64,000 nucleotides of DNA, taken from positions 372,001-436,000 of the forward strand of contig NZ_FMZI01000001.1 of assembly GCF_900101505.1 (NCBI RefSeq). Direction: 5' to 3'. Below are positions 21,961 to 30,365 of this stretch, piece by piece. The notes under the pieces are model-generated. The model searched no databases, was not told the origin of the DNA, and saw only the letters and a program-made list of their open reading frames with translations. Position 1 is the first letter of the stretch; each line of letters starts with the position of its first letter. This stretch comes from Antarctobacter albus. GTDB taxonomy: Bacteria > Pseudomonadota > Alphaproteobacteria > Rhodobacterales > Rhodobacteraceae. Both the position numbers and the translations under genes were made by a program.

Positions 21961-22749
21961 TTAACCCTTTTGCCAGTCGGGCGGGCGTTTCTCCAAAAAG
22001 GCAGAGATCCCCTCGTTGGTATCGCGCCACAGCATGTTCTCGACCATGACCTGCCCGGCGTGGGCATAGGCCGCGTCCAGGTCCATCGTGATCTGTTCGT
22101 AGAAGGTGCCCTTGCCGATCTTCACTGCCGCCGTCAGCTTGGCGGCCACGGTTTCGGCCAGGGCGCGCGTCGCATCCTCGAGCTGGTCATGGGGCACGAC
22201 CTTGTTGACCAGGCCCGCGGCCTCGGCCTCTTCGGCCGAGAGGAAGCGACCGGTGGTCAGCATCTCGAAGGCCTTCTTGCGGTGGATGTTGCGCGTCAGC
22301 GCCACCATCGGCGTCGAACAGAACAGACCGATGTTCACACCGTTCACGCCAAAGCGCGTGCCCTCGGCCGCCACGGCCATGTCGCAGGAGGCGACCAGCT
22401 GGCAACCGGCGGCGGTGGCGATGCCATGTGCCTGGGCAATCACCGGCTGGGGCAGGCGGGTCAGCCCGCTCATCACGCTGGCGCAGCGGGTGAACAGATC
22501 GGCGAAATAGGCGCGGCCGCCGTCCTCGGCCTGGCGGCCGGCCTGCATCTGTTTCAGGTCATGCCCGGCGCAGAATGCCTTGCCCGCGCCCGAGATCACG
22601 ACGACACGCGTTTCGCGGTCTTTGACCAGGGCGTCGATCTGGTCCTGCAGCGCGGCCAGCATCTCGTCCGAGAGCGCGTTCAGCCGCTCGGGCGCGTTCA
22701 TGTGCAGATGGGCGATGCCATCCGTGTCGCGACGTTCCAGGATTTGCAT
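21961..22749 (-). CDS. Enoyl-CoA hydratase/isomerase family protein
   Basis: Crotonase-fold enzyme, 262 residues. The oxyanion-hole segment is SGAGKAFCAGHDLKQMQAG, and the second is ATAAGCQLVASCDMAVAAEGTRFGV, followed by GLFCSTPMVALTRNIHRKKAFEM. The residue where hydratases carry Glu is replaced in these stretches (GLFCSTP), as in several non-hydratase members, so the reaction is uncertain. It diverges from the thioesterase gene with a 54-bp gap. Confidence 0.85.
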   Translation of the reverse strand: MQILERRDTDGIAHLHMNAPERLNALSDEMLAALQDQIDALVKDRETRVVVISGAGKAFCAGHDLKQMQAGRQAEDGGRAYFADLFTRCASVMSGLTRLPQPVIAQAHGIATAAGCQLVASCDMAVAAEGTRFGVNGVNIGLFCSTPMVALTRNIHRKKAFEMLTTGRFLSAEEAEAAGLVNKVVPHDQLEDATRALAETVAAKLTAAVKIGKGTFYEQITMDLDAAYAHAGQVMVENMLWRDTNEGISAFLEKRPPDWQKG

Positions 22750-22803
22750 CTTGTCCTCCTCGTTTGGGCCAGATTAGCTGCCGCCAGATCGGGAGGAAAG
22801 ACG

Positions 22804-23226
22804 GTGACGCTGAAACTGAATGCCGCAGAGGTGAGTGAGTACCTGGAAGAGGTTTTTCCCCAGGTGGATGGCATGTTCGGGATCGACAGGCTGGACGAGG
22901 ACCTGCTGGTCATGCGGCTTTACAACAATGAGCGGCACCTGCGGCCCGGCGGCACGGTGTCGGGCCCGGCGATGTTCAGCCTGGCGGATGTGGCGGCCTA
23001 TGTGGCGACGCTGGCGCGAATCGGCAAACAGGCGCTGACGGTCACCACGCATTGCTCGATCGATTTCATGCGCAAACCTGCCGCCGGGGTCGACCTTCTG
23101 GCAGAGGCGCGGGTGCTGAAGCTGGGCCGCACGCTGTCGGTGACGGATGTGCTGCTTTACAGCGAGGGCGAGGCCAAGCCGCTGGCCCATGCCTCGCTGA
23201 CCTATTCGATCCCGCCGCGGGGATAG
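22804..23226 (+). CDS. PaaI-type hotdog-fold thioesterase
   Basis: Predicted acyl-CoA thioesterase of 140 residues. The hotdog core is visible as RPGGTVSGPAMFSLADVAAY (catalytic loop and central helix), VTTHCSIDFMRKP and AEARVLKLGRTLSVTDVLLY. The start codon is GTG at 22804, chosen because GGGAGGAAAG lies directly before it. It is divergent from the enoyl-CoA hydratase gene, and the two may act on related CoA esters. Confidence 0.85.
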   Translation: MTLKLNAAEVSEYLEEVFPQVDGMFGIDRLDEDLLVMRLYNNERHLRPGGTVSGPAMFSLADVAAYVATLARIGKQALTVTTHCSIDFMRKPAAGVDLLAEARVLKLGRTLSVTDVLLYSEGEAKPLAHASLTYSIPPRG

Positions 23227-23238
23227 GGGCGTCCGCGG

Positions 23239-23302
23239 CTTCTTTGGTTTTGCAAATACCTCGGGGGGAGTCGCCCGCAGGGCGCGGGGGGCAGCGCCCC
23301 CC
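23239..23302 (+). repeat. Dispersed intergenic repeat, copy B
   Basis: Core CTTCTTTGGTTTTGCAAATA then CCTCGGGGGG, followed by a hairpin GGGGGGC AGC GCCCCCC at 23286-23302. It occupies the convergent gap between the thioesterase and speE. The core is shared with copies at 10821, 27691 and 29661. Confidence 0.65.
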
Positions 23303-23325
23303 AACGATTTTTCTCAAAAATCGTT
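23303..23325. terminator. Bidirectional intrinsic terminator
   Basis: AACGATTTTT and AAAAATCGTT form a perfect 10-bp inverted repeat with a CTC loop, AT-rich at its inner part and following the GC hairpin of the repeat element. It lies between the convergent thioesterase and speE genes. Confidence 0.65.
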
Positions 23326-23330
23326 TCCCC

Positions 23331-24182
23331 TCAGGGCATCAGCTTCAGCACATAGCCGGGCAGGGCAAAGGCGGCCTTATGCACCTCGGGCGTGTAGTAG
23401 TCGCAGGCGATGCCGGCGCTGGCGAAACGCTCTGTCAGGTCCTTGACCGTCACGCTGCGCGCCGCGCCATCGGTGCCCCAGCCAAAGGCCATCGGTCCGC
23501 CCGCGTAGGTGGGCACCGTCGCCATGTAACAGGTGGCATCCGCAAAGAGCGCCTGGAAGGCGCGCATGGTGTTGGTGAGTTCCTCGCCCTGCAGAAAGGG
23601 TACGCCATTCTGCGTGACAAGAACTCCGCCCGGGGCCAGTGCGCGTTTCGCATGGCCGTAGAAGGTATCGGTGAAAAGGACTTCTCCGGGACCGATGGGG
23701 TCGGTGCTGTCGACGATGATCACGTCATAGCCGCCCTGGGTGACCTTCATGAACTCGGCCCCGTCCGCGATCACCAGGTCCAGCCTTTCATCTTCGAAGG
23801 CGCCCTGGGACAGCATCGGCAGGTATTGCTTGGAGAATTCGACCACGCCGGCGTCGATCTCGACCATCGTGACCTGTTCGACGCCGGCGTGTTTCAGCAC
23901 CTCGCGCGCCATGCCGCCATCGCCGCCGCCGACGATGCAGACCCGTTTCGCCGCGCCGTGGGCGAGGATCGGGACATGTGTCAGCATCTCGTGGTAGATG
24001 AAATTGTCGCCCTCGGTGGTCTGCACCACGTCGTCCAGCGTCAGCATCCGGCCAAAGGTGCCGTTCTGAAAGACGCGCAGGCGCTGGTGGTCGGTTTCGC
24101 TGTCGTACAGCAGCTCGTCGACGGTAAAGCTCTGGGCGTAGTGGCCGTGCAGCGCTTCGCGCATCCAGGTCTTGTCGGTCAT
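23331..24182 (-). CDS. speE: Spermidine synthase
   Basis: Transfers aminopropyl from decarboxylated SAM to putrescine. The 283-residue protein has the signature HEMLTHVPILAHGAAKRVCI and GGGDGGMAREVLKHAG, the acidic ligand region VTMVEIDAGVVEFSKQYLP, and IIVDSTDPIGPGEVLFT. The start at 24182 follows AAGGAG at good spacing; the frame is open 69 bp further but without homology. It lies downstream of speD, which supplies its substrate. Confidence 0.95.
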   Translation of the reverse strand: MTDKTWMREALHGHYAQSFTVDELLYDSETDHQRLRVFQNGTFGRMLTLDDVVQTTEGDNFIYHEMLTHVPILAHGAAKRVCIVGGGDGGMAREVLKHAGVEQVTMVEIDAGVVEFSKQYLPMLSQGAFEDERLDLVIADGAEFMKVTQGGYDVIIVDSTDPIGPGEVLFTDTFYGHAKRALAPGGVLVTQNGVPFLQGEELTNTMRAFQALFADATCYMATVPTYAGGPMAFGWGTDGAARSVTVKDLTERFASAGIACDYYTPEVHKAAFALPGYVLKLMP

Positions 24183-24258
24183 CGGGTCGGTCTCCTTGCG
24201 GCATGCGGGCGGCAGGATAGCCGCGCCGCGTGTCATCTCAACGGGGGACATGAAAAAA

Positions 24259-24276
24259 GGGCGGCCGGGGCCGCCC
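24259..24276 (-). terminator. Intrinsic terminator between speD and speE
   Basis: GGGCGGC/GCCGCCC stem with a 4-nt loop, followed on the minus strand by TTTTTT. It lies between the speD stop and the speE start, so some transcripts from speD should end before speE. Confidence 0.75.
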
Positions 24277-24299
24277 TCGTTCGGGAACGGGTCCGGCGT

Positions 24300-24821
24300 T
24301 CAGGCCGCGATACCCGCCTCGGCCACCACGCCTTCGCCGCGCTTGAGCTCCTTGACGCGCACGTCGGCGGTCGAGAAGGCGCGGCCCAGAACGTCGACGG
24401 CCTTCCACGGTTCGGCATCGCCGCACATGAAGACGTCGAAGGCGCCGTAGCCGATTTCCGGCCAGGTGTGGACCGAGATATGGCTTTCGGCCAGCACCGC
24501 CACGCCGCTCACGCCCTGGGGCGAAAACTTGTGCGTGTGGATGTGCAACAGAGTCGCGCCGCAGGTCTCGACGCAGTCGCGAAAGGCCTGCTGGATGCGG
24601 GCCTCGTCGTCCAGGCCCTCGCCGTCGACCACCTCGATGATCAGGTGAGTGCCCGCGAAGACGCTGCCGTCGCGGCGGATGAAGTGATCGTCGCGGCTCT
24701 CGTCAAAGACGTCGCGCGGCAACACGGATTGATTAGCGGGGGCCAGACCCCGGGTGGTGTCTTCCTCTTGGGCGCCTGTCTCCAGACCGTACCCCAGTTG
24801 GAAGAGGTTGATGTCCTTCAT
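24300..24821 (-). CDS. speD: S-adenosylmethionine decarboxylase proenzyme
   Basis: Makes decarboxylated SAM for spermidine synthesis. The self-cleavage site LAESHISVHTWPE is intact, with Ser113 predicted to become the pyruvoyl group; the downstream FDVFMCGD also matches. At 173 residues it is longer than the usual 120-140 because of about 45 extra N-terminal residues (MKDINLFQLGYGLETG...). Its 200-bp upstream gap has a GCCCAGC/GCTGGGC hairpin at 24888-24907 that could be a leader structure. Confidence 0.93.
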   Translation of the reverse strand: MKDINLFQLGYGLETGAQEEDTTRGLAPANQSVLPRDVFDESRDDHFIRRDGSVFAGTHLIIEVVDGEGLDDEARIQQAFRDCVETCGATLLHIHTHKFSPQGVSGVAVLAESHISVHTWPEIGYGAFDVFMCGDAEPWKAVDVLGRAFSTADVRVKELKRGEGVVAEAGIAA

Positions 24822-25022
24822 GACATGCCTCCTTCAAGCCAGCAGTGCGTTCCAGTCGGTCCCTTAGCGCCCCCCGAAGACACATGAGCCCAGCACGAGG
24901 GCTGGGCGTCCGGGTTGGGATCGGGTCCGAAAGTGAGGCCCACCTAAGAGCCTGCCCCGAGTCGTTCAAGAGGAAATTGCTGCAAGCGCGAGAAAAATCG
25001 CCATGCGGTCCGGGCAAGGCGG

Positions 25023-26069
25023 TCAGGGCGCGGCGCCGATCCCCCAGAGCAGGCCGAAGGCGATCACCGCCAGGCTGGCCAGGGCGGCGTATCCCGTCAG
25101 CTTCCAGCGGCAGAAGGGGCGTTCGCCGAAGGTGCGCCCGTCGAGGCCGGAGACGACCACCTTCATCGGCGTGTCGTTCCAGCGGTAGTGCAGGATCCAG
25201 ACCGGCAGCAGGATGCGGCGATAGCGGATGCCCGAGGTGTCGGCGTTGAAGCCGATATTGGACACGCGGCTCTTGTTGATATGGCCCTTGATCCGGTTGC
25301 GGATCAGCAGCCTCTTGTCCGCCTCGTTGGCGGACAGGCCCTCGGCCACGCTTTGATGATGGCGTTCGGCGGCGAACCCGGCGAGATACCCGGCGCGGTA
25401 GGGGCGCAGGCGGCGCGGGTCGAAATGGTGCAGGATGCCGTCACGGATCAGCGGCGTCACATGCGGGCTGGCGGGCATCAGGAGATCGTCGAAATCCACC
25501 GTCATGCGGCCGCTGGTGCGCCGGGTGCGGCGGTTCTTGCCGCTGCCGGTGGTGTAGCTGGCCCAGTAGTCGACCGCCTCGGTGCTGTCGAAGGTCCAGA
25601 ACGGGGCGTAAAGCCCCGCAACACGGCCTTTTTCAACGGTTGCGGCCAGGCCATTGGGGGCCGCGAGCCGCCCGCGCACCCAGTCCAGCGCATGTTTCTG
25701 TGCATCCTTTTCCGGAACCCGAAAGGGGATCAGCGCGGTGGTGCGATAACCCGTGTCGGCCGAGGACAGCACCACGGCGCCGTCGCAATATGGGCAGCGG
25801 TCCGACAGGGCGGCCCCGGTGAACACCACCTCGCCGCCGCAGGTTTCGCAGCGATGCGCACGGCTGTCGGGCAGGTCCGGCGGCAGGGTTTCGGGCGTGT
25901 CCGCGTGATAGTCCGTCTCGGCGCTGGCGGCCCCGTCCCAGGGCGTTTCCAGCGTCCGGGTGTCGCCGCAACTGGTGCAGGCCAGCGCCTGCGCGGCGGG
26001 ATCGTAGAGACACTGGCCGCCGCAGTTCGGGCAGCGCAGTTCTGACTGGTCGGTGTCGATCATGTTCAT
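25023..26069 (-). CDS. Zinc-ribbon membrane protein of unknown function
   Basis: No named function recognised. Two zinc ribbons open the 348-residue protein: CPNCGGQCLYDPAAQALACTSCG-type at residues 12-37 and CETCGG ... CPYCDG near residues 77-100. A middle region rich in Tyr/Trp and Arg includes ASYTTGSGKNRRTRRTSGRM. One C-terminal membrane helix (AALASLAVIAFGLLWGIGAA) anchors it. Similar proteins have been annotated as helicase or primosomal PriA-like only because of the zinc ribbons; no helicase motifs are visible here. It overlaps the gene upstream by 4 bp. Confidence 0.7.
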   Translation of the reverse strand: MNMIDTDQSELRCPNCGGQCLYDPAAQALACTSCGDTRTLETPWDGAASAETDYHADTPETLPPDLPDSRAHRCETCGGEVVFTGAALSDRCPYCDGAVVLSSADTGYRTTALIPFRVPEKDAQKHALDWVRGRLAAPNGLAATVEKGRVAGLYAPFWTFDSTEAVDYWASYTTGSGKNRRTRRTSGRMTVDFDDLLMPASPHVTPLIRDGILHHFDPRRLRPYRAGYLAGFAAERHHQSVAEGLSANEADKRLLIRNRIKGHINKSRVSNIGFNADTSGIRYRRILLPVWILHYRWNDTPMKVVVSGLDGRTFGERPFCRWKLTGYAALASLAVIAFGLLWGIGAAP

Positions 26070-26389
26070 GAATCGGCGTCCGAGAGCGCGCTGGCGATGT
26101 GCAGCAAGATTTCAAGACGCAGCCAGGACCGCGCGATGGCCCCGTCGAGATCGCCCGAGGCGCCCCAGTCACCGATGATCGTGGCGAAAAACCAGGTGGC
26201 CATTGCCCAGATCGCAATCCAGGACCATCCCGCGATGGTGCGCAGGAAGCCGGCCGATCCCTGTTTCAGCTCGTGCTTGGCCTCGTAGACGTGGACCAGC
26301 TTGCGCATGGCCCCGGCGCCGACGGCGGTCGAGACCGCAAGCAGGGCGAGGCCGGAGAGGATTGGACCGAGGAAAGAGAGTGGTTGCAT
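26066..26389 (-). CDS. Small membrane protein, uncharacterised
   Basis: A 107-residue protein with a hydrophobic N-terminal helix (FLGPILSGLALLAVSTAVGAG), a charged loop (VHVYEAKHELKQGSAG) and a second helix (WSWIAIWAMATWFFATIIG). It overlaps the zinc-ribbon gene (ATGA), which suggests the two products work together at the membrane. Family not recognised. Confidence 0.65.
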   Translation of the reverse strand: MQPLSFLGPILSGLALLAVSTAVGAGAMRKLVHVYEAKHELKQGSAGFLRTIAGWSWIAIWAMATWFFATIIGDWGASGDLDGAIARSWLRLEILLHIASALSDADS

Positions 26390-26555
26390 CGGGGGTCATG
26401 TCGTTGTTCGGGCGCAGACTGCATGGCGGTCCGGTGCATCGCAAGGCGGTTTTCCCTGACCTTGTGCAGGGTTGGAGTAGCGTCGAAATTTGGGGTATTT
26501 TGATACCGTAATTGTAATGGATTGATTTTACTTGTTTATTTTTGCATCGGTGCGC

Positions 26556-26583
26556 TTGACTGGGAAAATCGCCTGCGTATAAC
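26556..26583 (+). promoter_or_regulatory. Sigma-70-type promoter of rplM-rpsI
   Basis: TTGACT at 26556-26561 and TATAAC at 26578-26583 are separated by 16 bp, close to the consensus, and lie 65 bp before the rplM start codon. The preceding 40 bp are AT-rich compared with the surroundings, like an UP element. Confidence 0.7.
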
Positions 26584-26647
26584 GGCGCAATCGAATTCAG
26601 GGCCGGGGCTTTGCCTCGGCTTTCTCACTCGAAACGGACCGATACAT

Positions 26648-27112
26648 ATGAAAACCTACTCTGCAACTCCGGCAGACATCGACAAGAAATGGATCGTGAT
26701 CGACGCCGAAGGCCTCGTTCTGGGCCGTCTCGCCTCGATCGTCGCCATGCGGCTGCGCGGCAAGCACAAGCCTTCCTTCACCCCGCACATGGACTGTGGT
26801 GACAATGTCATCATCGTGAACGCGGACAAGGTGCAGCTGACCGGCAAGAAGCGCGAAGAGAACTTCTACTGGCACACCGGCCACCCCGGCGGGATCAAGT
26901 CGCGCACCAAGGCGCAGATCCTTGAAGGCGCCCACCCCGAGCGCGTCGTCTTCCAGGCCGTCAAGCGCATGCTGCCGGGCAACCGCCTGTCGCGCAAGGT
27001 GCTGACCAACCTGCGCATCTACGCCGGCGCCGAGCATCCGCACGAAGCCCAGAACCCCGAGGTTCTGGACGTGAAATCGAAGAACTCCAAGAACACCCGG
27101 GTGACGAAATAA
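26648..27112 (+). CDS. rplM: 50S ribosomal protein L13
   Basis: Early-assembling large-subunit protein, 154 residues. Typical blocks are [39 protein letters not shown] and [20 protein letters not shown]. The start at 26648 matches the family N-terminus; open sequence upstream is promoter. Its stop codon shares one base with the rpsI start (TAATG), so the two are coupled. Confidence 0.97.
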   Translation: MKTYSATPADIDKKWIVIDAEGLVLGRLASIVAMRLRGKHKPSFTPHMDCGDNVIIVNADKVQLTGKKREENFYWHTGHPGGIKSRTKAQILEGAHPERVVFQAVKRMLPGNRLSRKVLTNLRIYAGAEHPHEAQNPEVLDVKSKNSKNTRVTK

Positions 27113-27600
27113 TGGCTGATCAGATCAACTCTCTGGAAGAGCTGGGCGCAGCAGCCGGCGTCGAGGACGTCGTCGTCGCCGAGGAAGCCCCGCGTGAGCC
27201 GGTCCGTGATGAACTGGGCCGCTCCTATGCTACCGGCAAGCGGAAGGACGCGGTTGCCCGCGTCTGGATCAAGCCGGGCTCCGGCAAAGTCACCGTCAAC
27301 GGCAAGGAAATGGACAAGTACTTTGCCCGTCCGGTGCTGCAGCTGATCCTGCGCCAGCCGTTCCAGGTGGCCGGTGTCGAAGGCGAATTCGATGTCTATG
27401 CCACCGTCAAGGGCGGCGGCCTGACCGGCCAGGCCGGCGCGGTCAAGCACGGTGTCTCGAAGGCGCTGCAGCTTTACGACCCCTCGCTGCGCGGCCCGCT
27501 CAAGGCGGCCGGTTTCCTGACCCGCGACAGCCGTGTCGTCGAGCGTAAGAAGTTCGGTAAGCGCAAGGCGCGTCGTTCGTTCCAGTTCTCGAAGCGCTGA
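27112..27600 (+). CDS. rpsI: 30S ribosomal protein S9
   Basis: Small-subunit head protein whose C-terminal tail reaches the P site. The conserved core is [20 protein letters not shown], with the tail [17 protein letters not shown] ending in Lys-Arg as expected. It carries an acidic N-terminal extension of about 35 residues common in alphaproteobacteria (162 residues in all). Confidence 0.97.
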   Translation: MADQINSLEELGAAAGVEDVVVAEEAPREPVRDELGRSYATGKRKDAVARVWIKPGSGKVTVNGKEMDKYFARPVLQLILRQPFQVAGVEGEFDVYATVKGGGLTGQAGAVKHGVSKALQLYDPSLRGPLKAAGFLTRDSRVVERKKFGKRKARRSFQFSKR

Positions 27601-27622
27601 TCGTATCGATATCGCGATTGCA

Positions 27623-27652
27623 GGGGCCCTTCGGGGTCCCTTCTTTTTTTTT
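27623..27652 (+). terminator. Intrinsic terminator of rplM-rpsI
   Basis: GGGGCCC and GGGTCCC form a 7-bp stem (one G-U pair) with a TTCG tetraloop, followed by TTCTTTTTTTTT. Confidence 0.9.
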
Positions 27653-27690
27653 GGTGGGTGGGGGTTCCACCCCCATGCTTGCCTGTGGCA

Positions 27691-27723
27691 AGCCCCCCGA
27701 GGTATTTGGAAACCAAAGAAGCA
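27691..27723 (-). repeat. Dispersed intergenic repeat, copy C (inverted)
   Basis: On the minus strand it reads GCTTCTTTGGTTTCCAAATA then CCTCGGGGGGCT, the same core as the other three copies but in opposite orientation. A TGGGGGT/ACCCCCA hairpin lies beside it near 27660-27675. It lies directly before the glycosyltransferase start. Confidence 0.65.
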
Positions 27724-27733
27724 GGGTAAGCGC

Positions 27734-28774
27734 ATGGAGACGGTGGGGATCGAGGACGCAGGTCGGCTGGCCCGGGTGGTGTCGGGCGAGGTGGACCCTG
27801 CGAAGCTCTCGCTGTTTTCGGTGATGAAGGACGAGATCGGCTTTCTGCCCGCCTGGCTGGCGCATCACCGGGCGATCGGCTACGAGCAGTTCCTGATCTG
27901 GGACGATGCCTCGTCCGACGGGTCGTTCGAGTTCCTGTGCGCACAAGGCGACGTCGTCGTGATGCGGTCCGACGGCATGGGCTATGGCAGCCCGATCCGC
28001 TACCGCGATCCCGAAGGGGTCGTGCGCGACGAGCGGCTGGGCGTTTATTTCAAGATCGCGCTGCCGGCGCTGTTCTTCGACGGTGCCTACGTTAGCTACC
28101 TTGATGCGGATGAGTTCCTGATCCTGCCGCCGGGTGTCGGTTCGATCCGCGAGGTTGCGGACCGGCTGCGGGCGGAGGGCGGGCCTTCGGCGGTGGCCTC
28201 GGTGGTGGAGTTCTTTCCGGCCTCTGCATCCGGGCTGTCGGGGCGCTTGCCGGAAAGCTTTGACGGGCTGATGGCGGCCTATCCGCATTTCCAGTGCGAG
28301 CAACTGGTGGCCCTTCGGGAGGGGGCCCAGCCCGAGTTGATGGGCAAGTCCAAGACGGCCCGCCTGTTCGAGCGGTACGGGGTCGCGCCGCAGGTGGTGC
28401 GGCGGGGGTGGCAGCGGATCTGGATGTCGTCGCGTGCGAAAAAGGCGCAGCAGTTCCAGAAATCGCCCCGGCACAAGACGCCATTGGTGCGGCGCGATTC
28501 GCACAGCCGCCTGACCGGCTCGCACTATGGCAACCTGCCGCCCTCGTCCGAGGTGCTGCTGACGGTCGCGCATTTCGTCTTTACGGCGCAATTCGCCGAC
28601 AAGATCGACCGGGCGACCGCCTGGGGCGCCCATGCCAATGCTGCCGCCAAGTATCGCTATTACGCCCAGTTGCTGGAAAGGATGCGGGGTGTCGAGGATG
28701 GGTTCCTCGACGCGGATTCGGTGGCCTACGAGGGGCCCGAGCAACTGCTGCGCTGCGGGCTCATGCGCTGGTAG
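27734..28774 (+). CDS. Glycosyltransferase family 2-like protein
   Basis: Predicted GT-A sugar transferase acting on a surface polysaccharide or protein; substrate unknown. The N-terminal half fits the family-2 fold typical of marine Rhodobacterales: LSLFSVMKDEIGFLPAWLAHHRAIG, IWDDASSDGSFEFL and the metal-binding YLDADEFLILPPG. The 346-residue protein has no membrane helix. The ATG is preceded by CAGGG, 10 bases upstream. Its 3' end overlaps the convergent sulfotransferase gene by 14 bp. Confidence 0.8.
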   Translation: METVGIEDAGRLARVVSGEVDPAKLSLFSVMKDEIGFLPAWLAHHRAIGYEQFLIWDDASSDGSFEFLCAQGDVVVMRSDGMGYGSPIRYRDPEGVVRDERLGVYFKIALPALFFDGAYVSYLDADEFLILPPGVGSIREVADRLRAEGGPSAVASVVEFFPASASGLSGRLPESFDGLMAAYPHFQCEQLVALREGAQPELMGKSKTARLFERYGVAPQVVRRGWQRIWMSSRAKKAQQFQKSPRHKTPLVRRDSHSRLTGSHYGNLPPSSEVLLTVAHFVFTAQFADKIDRATAWGAHANAAAKYRYYAQLLERMRGVEDGFLDADSVAYEGPEQLLRCGLMRW

Positions 28775-29624
28775 GCGCCAGCACGAAGCGGGCCGAGGGC
28801 CAGGCCTCGGCGACCTGGGGCAGGCGGCGGGCCGCCGCCTCGTAGACGGGGGCATAGTGGCGGGCGATCTCGCCTTCCAGTTCCTCCGAGAGGCCGGACC
28901 CCTTGGCCCGGCTGTTGACCGCGCGCATTCCGGCCTGGGCGTCCACGGCCACACCCGCGAAGCGCGACAGGTCGGCGATTCCATTGGCCGTGAACAGCGT
29001 CTCGAACGGGGTCAGAAAGACGTCGCCGTCGTCAAAGACAGCCTCGATGGCGGACAGGGTCCGGTCGTAGCGGCTGCGCGCCTCGGCCTCCGGGGTGGCG
29101 TAGAAGGCGCGCAGGGGGGCCTCGTTCTCGGGGGCCTCGGGGAGGCGGCCCTTTTCCATCTCCATGCGCAGGTGAGAGCGCAGGCGGTCGACCGGGTCAC
29201 GCATGGAAAACAGCAGTTTGACGGCGACGCCCCGGCTGGCGAACCCGTCCCGGATGCGCGCCAGAAGTTCGACGGGAAGCGCTGCGTAGGACGGGGTGAT
29301 GTCGCCGGTGCGGGTGATCCCTTGCTGTGACAGCAGCCCGGCGAAATAGTCGAAATAGGCGTCTTCGTCCCGTTGCAGGCGCCAGCGCAGGTGCGCTGCC
29401 GGTTCCAGAGCGCCAAGCGCGACCTTGGCATGGGCGCGCAGCTTGCCCAGGGCAGTGGGTTCCGGCGCGCGGTAACGGGCAAAGACGCCGCCCAGGCGGT
29501 GCTCCCAGGCCTGGTATTCGCCCAGGCGGCCGAAATCCGATCCGGGCTGGCGCGCCAGGTAGGCCTGGATCCAGGAGGATCCGCATTTCTGGCCCCCGAG
29601 GCCGAGAAAGAAGGTCTTGGTCAT
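28761..29624 (-). CDS. Sulfotransferase-family protein
   Basis: Probably transfers sulfate from PAPS to a carbohydrate or other acceptor. The 5'-phosphosulfate loop is FLGLGGQKCGSSWIQAYL near the N-terminus and the 3'-phosphate motif is LLFSMRDPVDRLRSHLRMEM. The length (287) is normal. The start at 29624 places the PSB loop at residue 6, as usual. Together with the convergent glycosyltransferase this suggests sulfated surface glycans (inference). Confidence 0.8.
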   Translation of the reverse strand: MTKTFFLGLGGQKCGSSWIQAYLARQPGSDFGRLGEYQAWEHRLGGVFARYRAPEPTALGKLRAHAKVALGALEPAAHLRWRLQRDEDAYFDYFAGLLSQQGITRTGDITPSYAALPVELLARIRDGFASRGVAVKLLFSMRDPVDRLRSHLRMEMEKGRLPEAPENEAPLRAFYATPEAEARSRYDRTLSAIEAVFDDGDVFLTPFETLFTANGIADLSRFAGVAVDAQAGMRAVNSRAKGSGLSEELEGEIARHYAPVYEAAARRLPQVAEAWPSARFVLAPTSA

Positions 29625-29660
29625 CCTGGCTCCCTGGCGGCGGTCACGGCGCGCGCCTCT

Positions 29661-29722
29661 TGCTTCTTTGTGCCGGAAATACCTCGGGGGACTTGCCCCT
29701 GGCAAGCGGGGGCGGTGCCCCC
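29661..29722 (+). repeat. Dispersed intergenic repeat, copy D
   Basis: TGCTTCTTTGTGCCGGAAAT then ACCTCGGGGG, followed by hairpins CTTGCC/GGCAAG (29692-29706) and GGGGGC/GCCCCC (to 29722). It lies between the TetR gene's 3' end and the sulfotransferase start. Confidence 0.65.
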
Positions 29723-29734
29723 GCCCGGTCCCTT

Positions 29735-30355
29735 CTACTGGTCCGGCGGCAATAACCCCAGCCCGCGCAGGTAGACGCCGATGCCCGATTCCAGCAGGTC
29801 CTCGGGCGGGAAGGGGGCCTGGCTGCCGGGCGAGTTGCGGGCGAACAGCTCGACCACCCCGTGGCTGAGCGCCCAGATATGGGCCGAAAACATCGCCGGA
29901 GGCGGACGTTTTTCGGGCGGGATATGCTGTGACAGTTTCTCGGCCGCGGTTTCCAGCACCGCGCGGGCCCGGGCCGAGGCCATCGCCAGTTCCGGCGAGT
30001 GGTTGACCGACACCCCGGATTCGAACATCGCGATGTAATGGCCGGGGTACTTGCGGGCGAAGGCCAGGTAGGCGCGGCCCGTTGCCTCGAAGGCGGCCAG
30101 CGCCGATGGCTGCCCCTTGTCATAGGCGTATTGCATGACATCGGCGAAAATCTCATAGCCCTGGCGCGCGGCCTCGGCGATCAGGTCCTCGCGCCCGGAA
30201 AAATGCCGGTAGACCGCCGCCGGGGTGACACCCGCCTGTTTCGCCGCCTCCGAGAGCGTGAAGCCCGAGGGGCCTTTCTCCTCGATCAGCTTCAGCGCGG
30301 CCTCGACCAGCGCCTGGCGCAGGTTGCCGTGATGGTATCCGCGTTTCTTGACCAT
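29735..30355 (-). CDS. TetR-family transcriptional regulator
   Basis: A 206-residue repressor-type protein. The N-terminal helix-turn-helix is plain: LRQALVEAALKLIEEKGPSG, FTLSEAAKQAGVTPAAVYRH. The ligand-binding half (HIWALSHGVVELFARNSPGS) gives no ligand clue; it fits the TetR_C WHG-type domain. It follows ppk2 by 10 bp on the same strand and is probably co-transcribed with it. Confidence 0.88.
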   Translation of the reverse strand: MVKKRGYHHGNLRQALVEAALKLIEEKGPSGFTLSEAAKQAGVTPAAVYRHFSGREDLIAEAARQGYEIFADVMQYAYDKGQPSALAAFEATGRAYLAFARKYPGHYIAMFESGVSVNHSPELAMASARARAVLETAAEKLSQHIPPEKRPPPAMFSAHIWALSHGVVELFARNSPGSQAPFPPEDLLESGIGVYLRGLGLLPPDQ

Positions 30356-30365
30356 GTCCGGCCCG

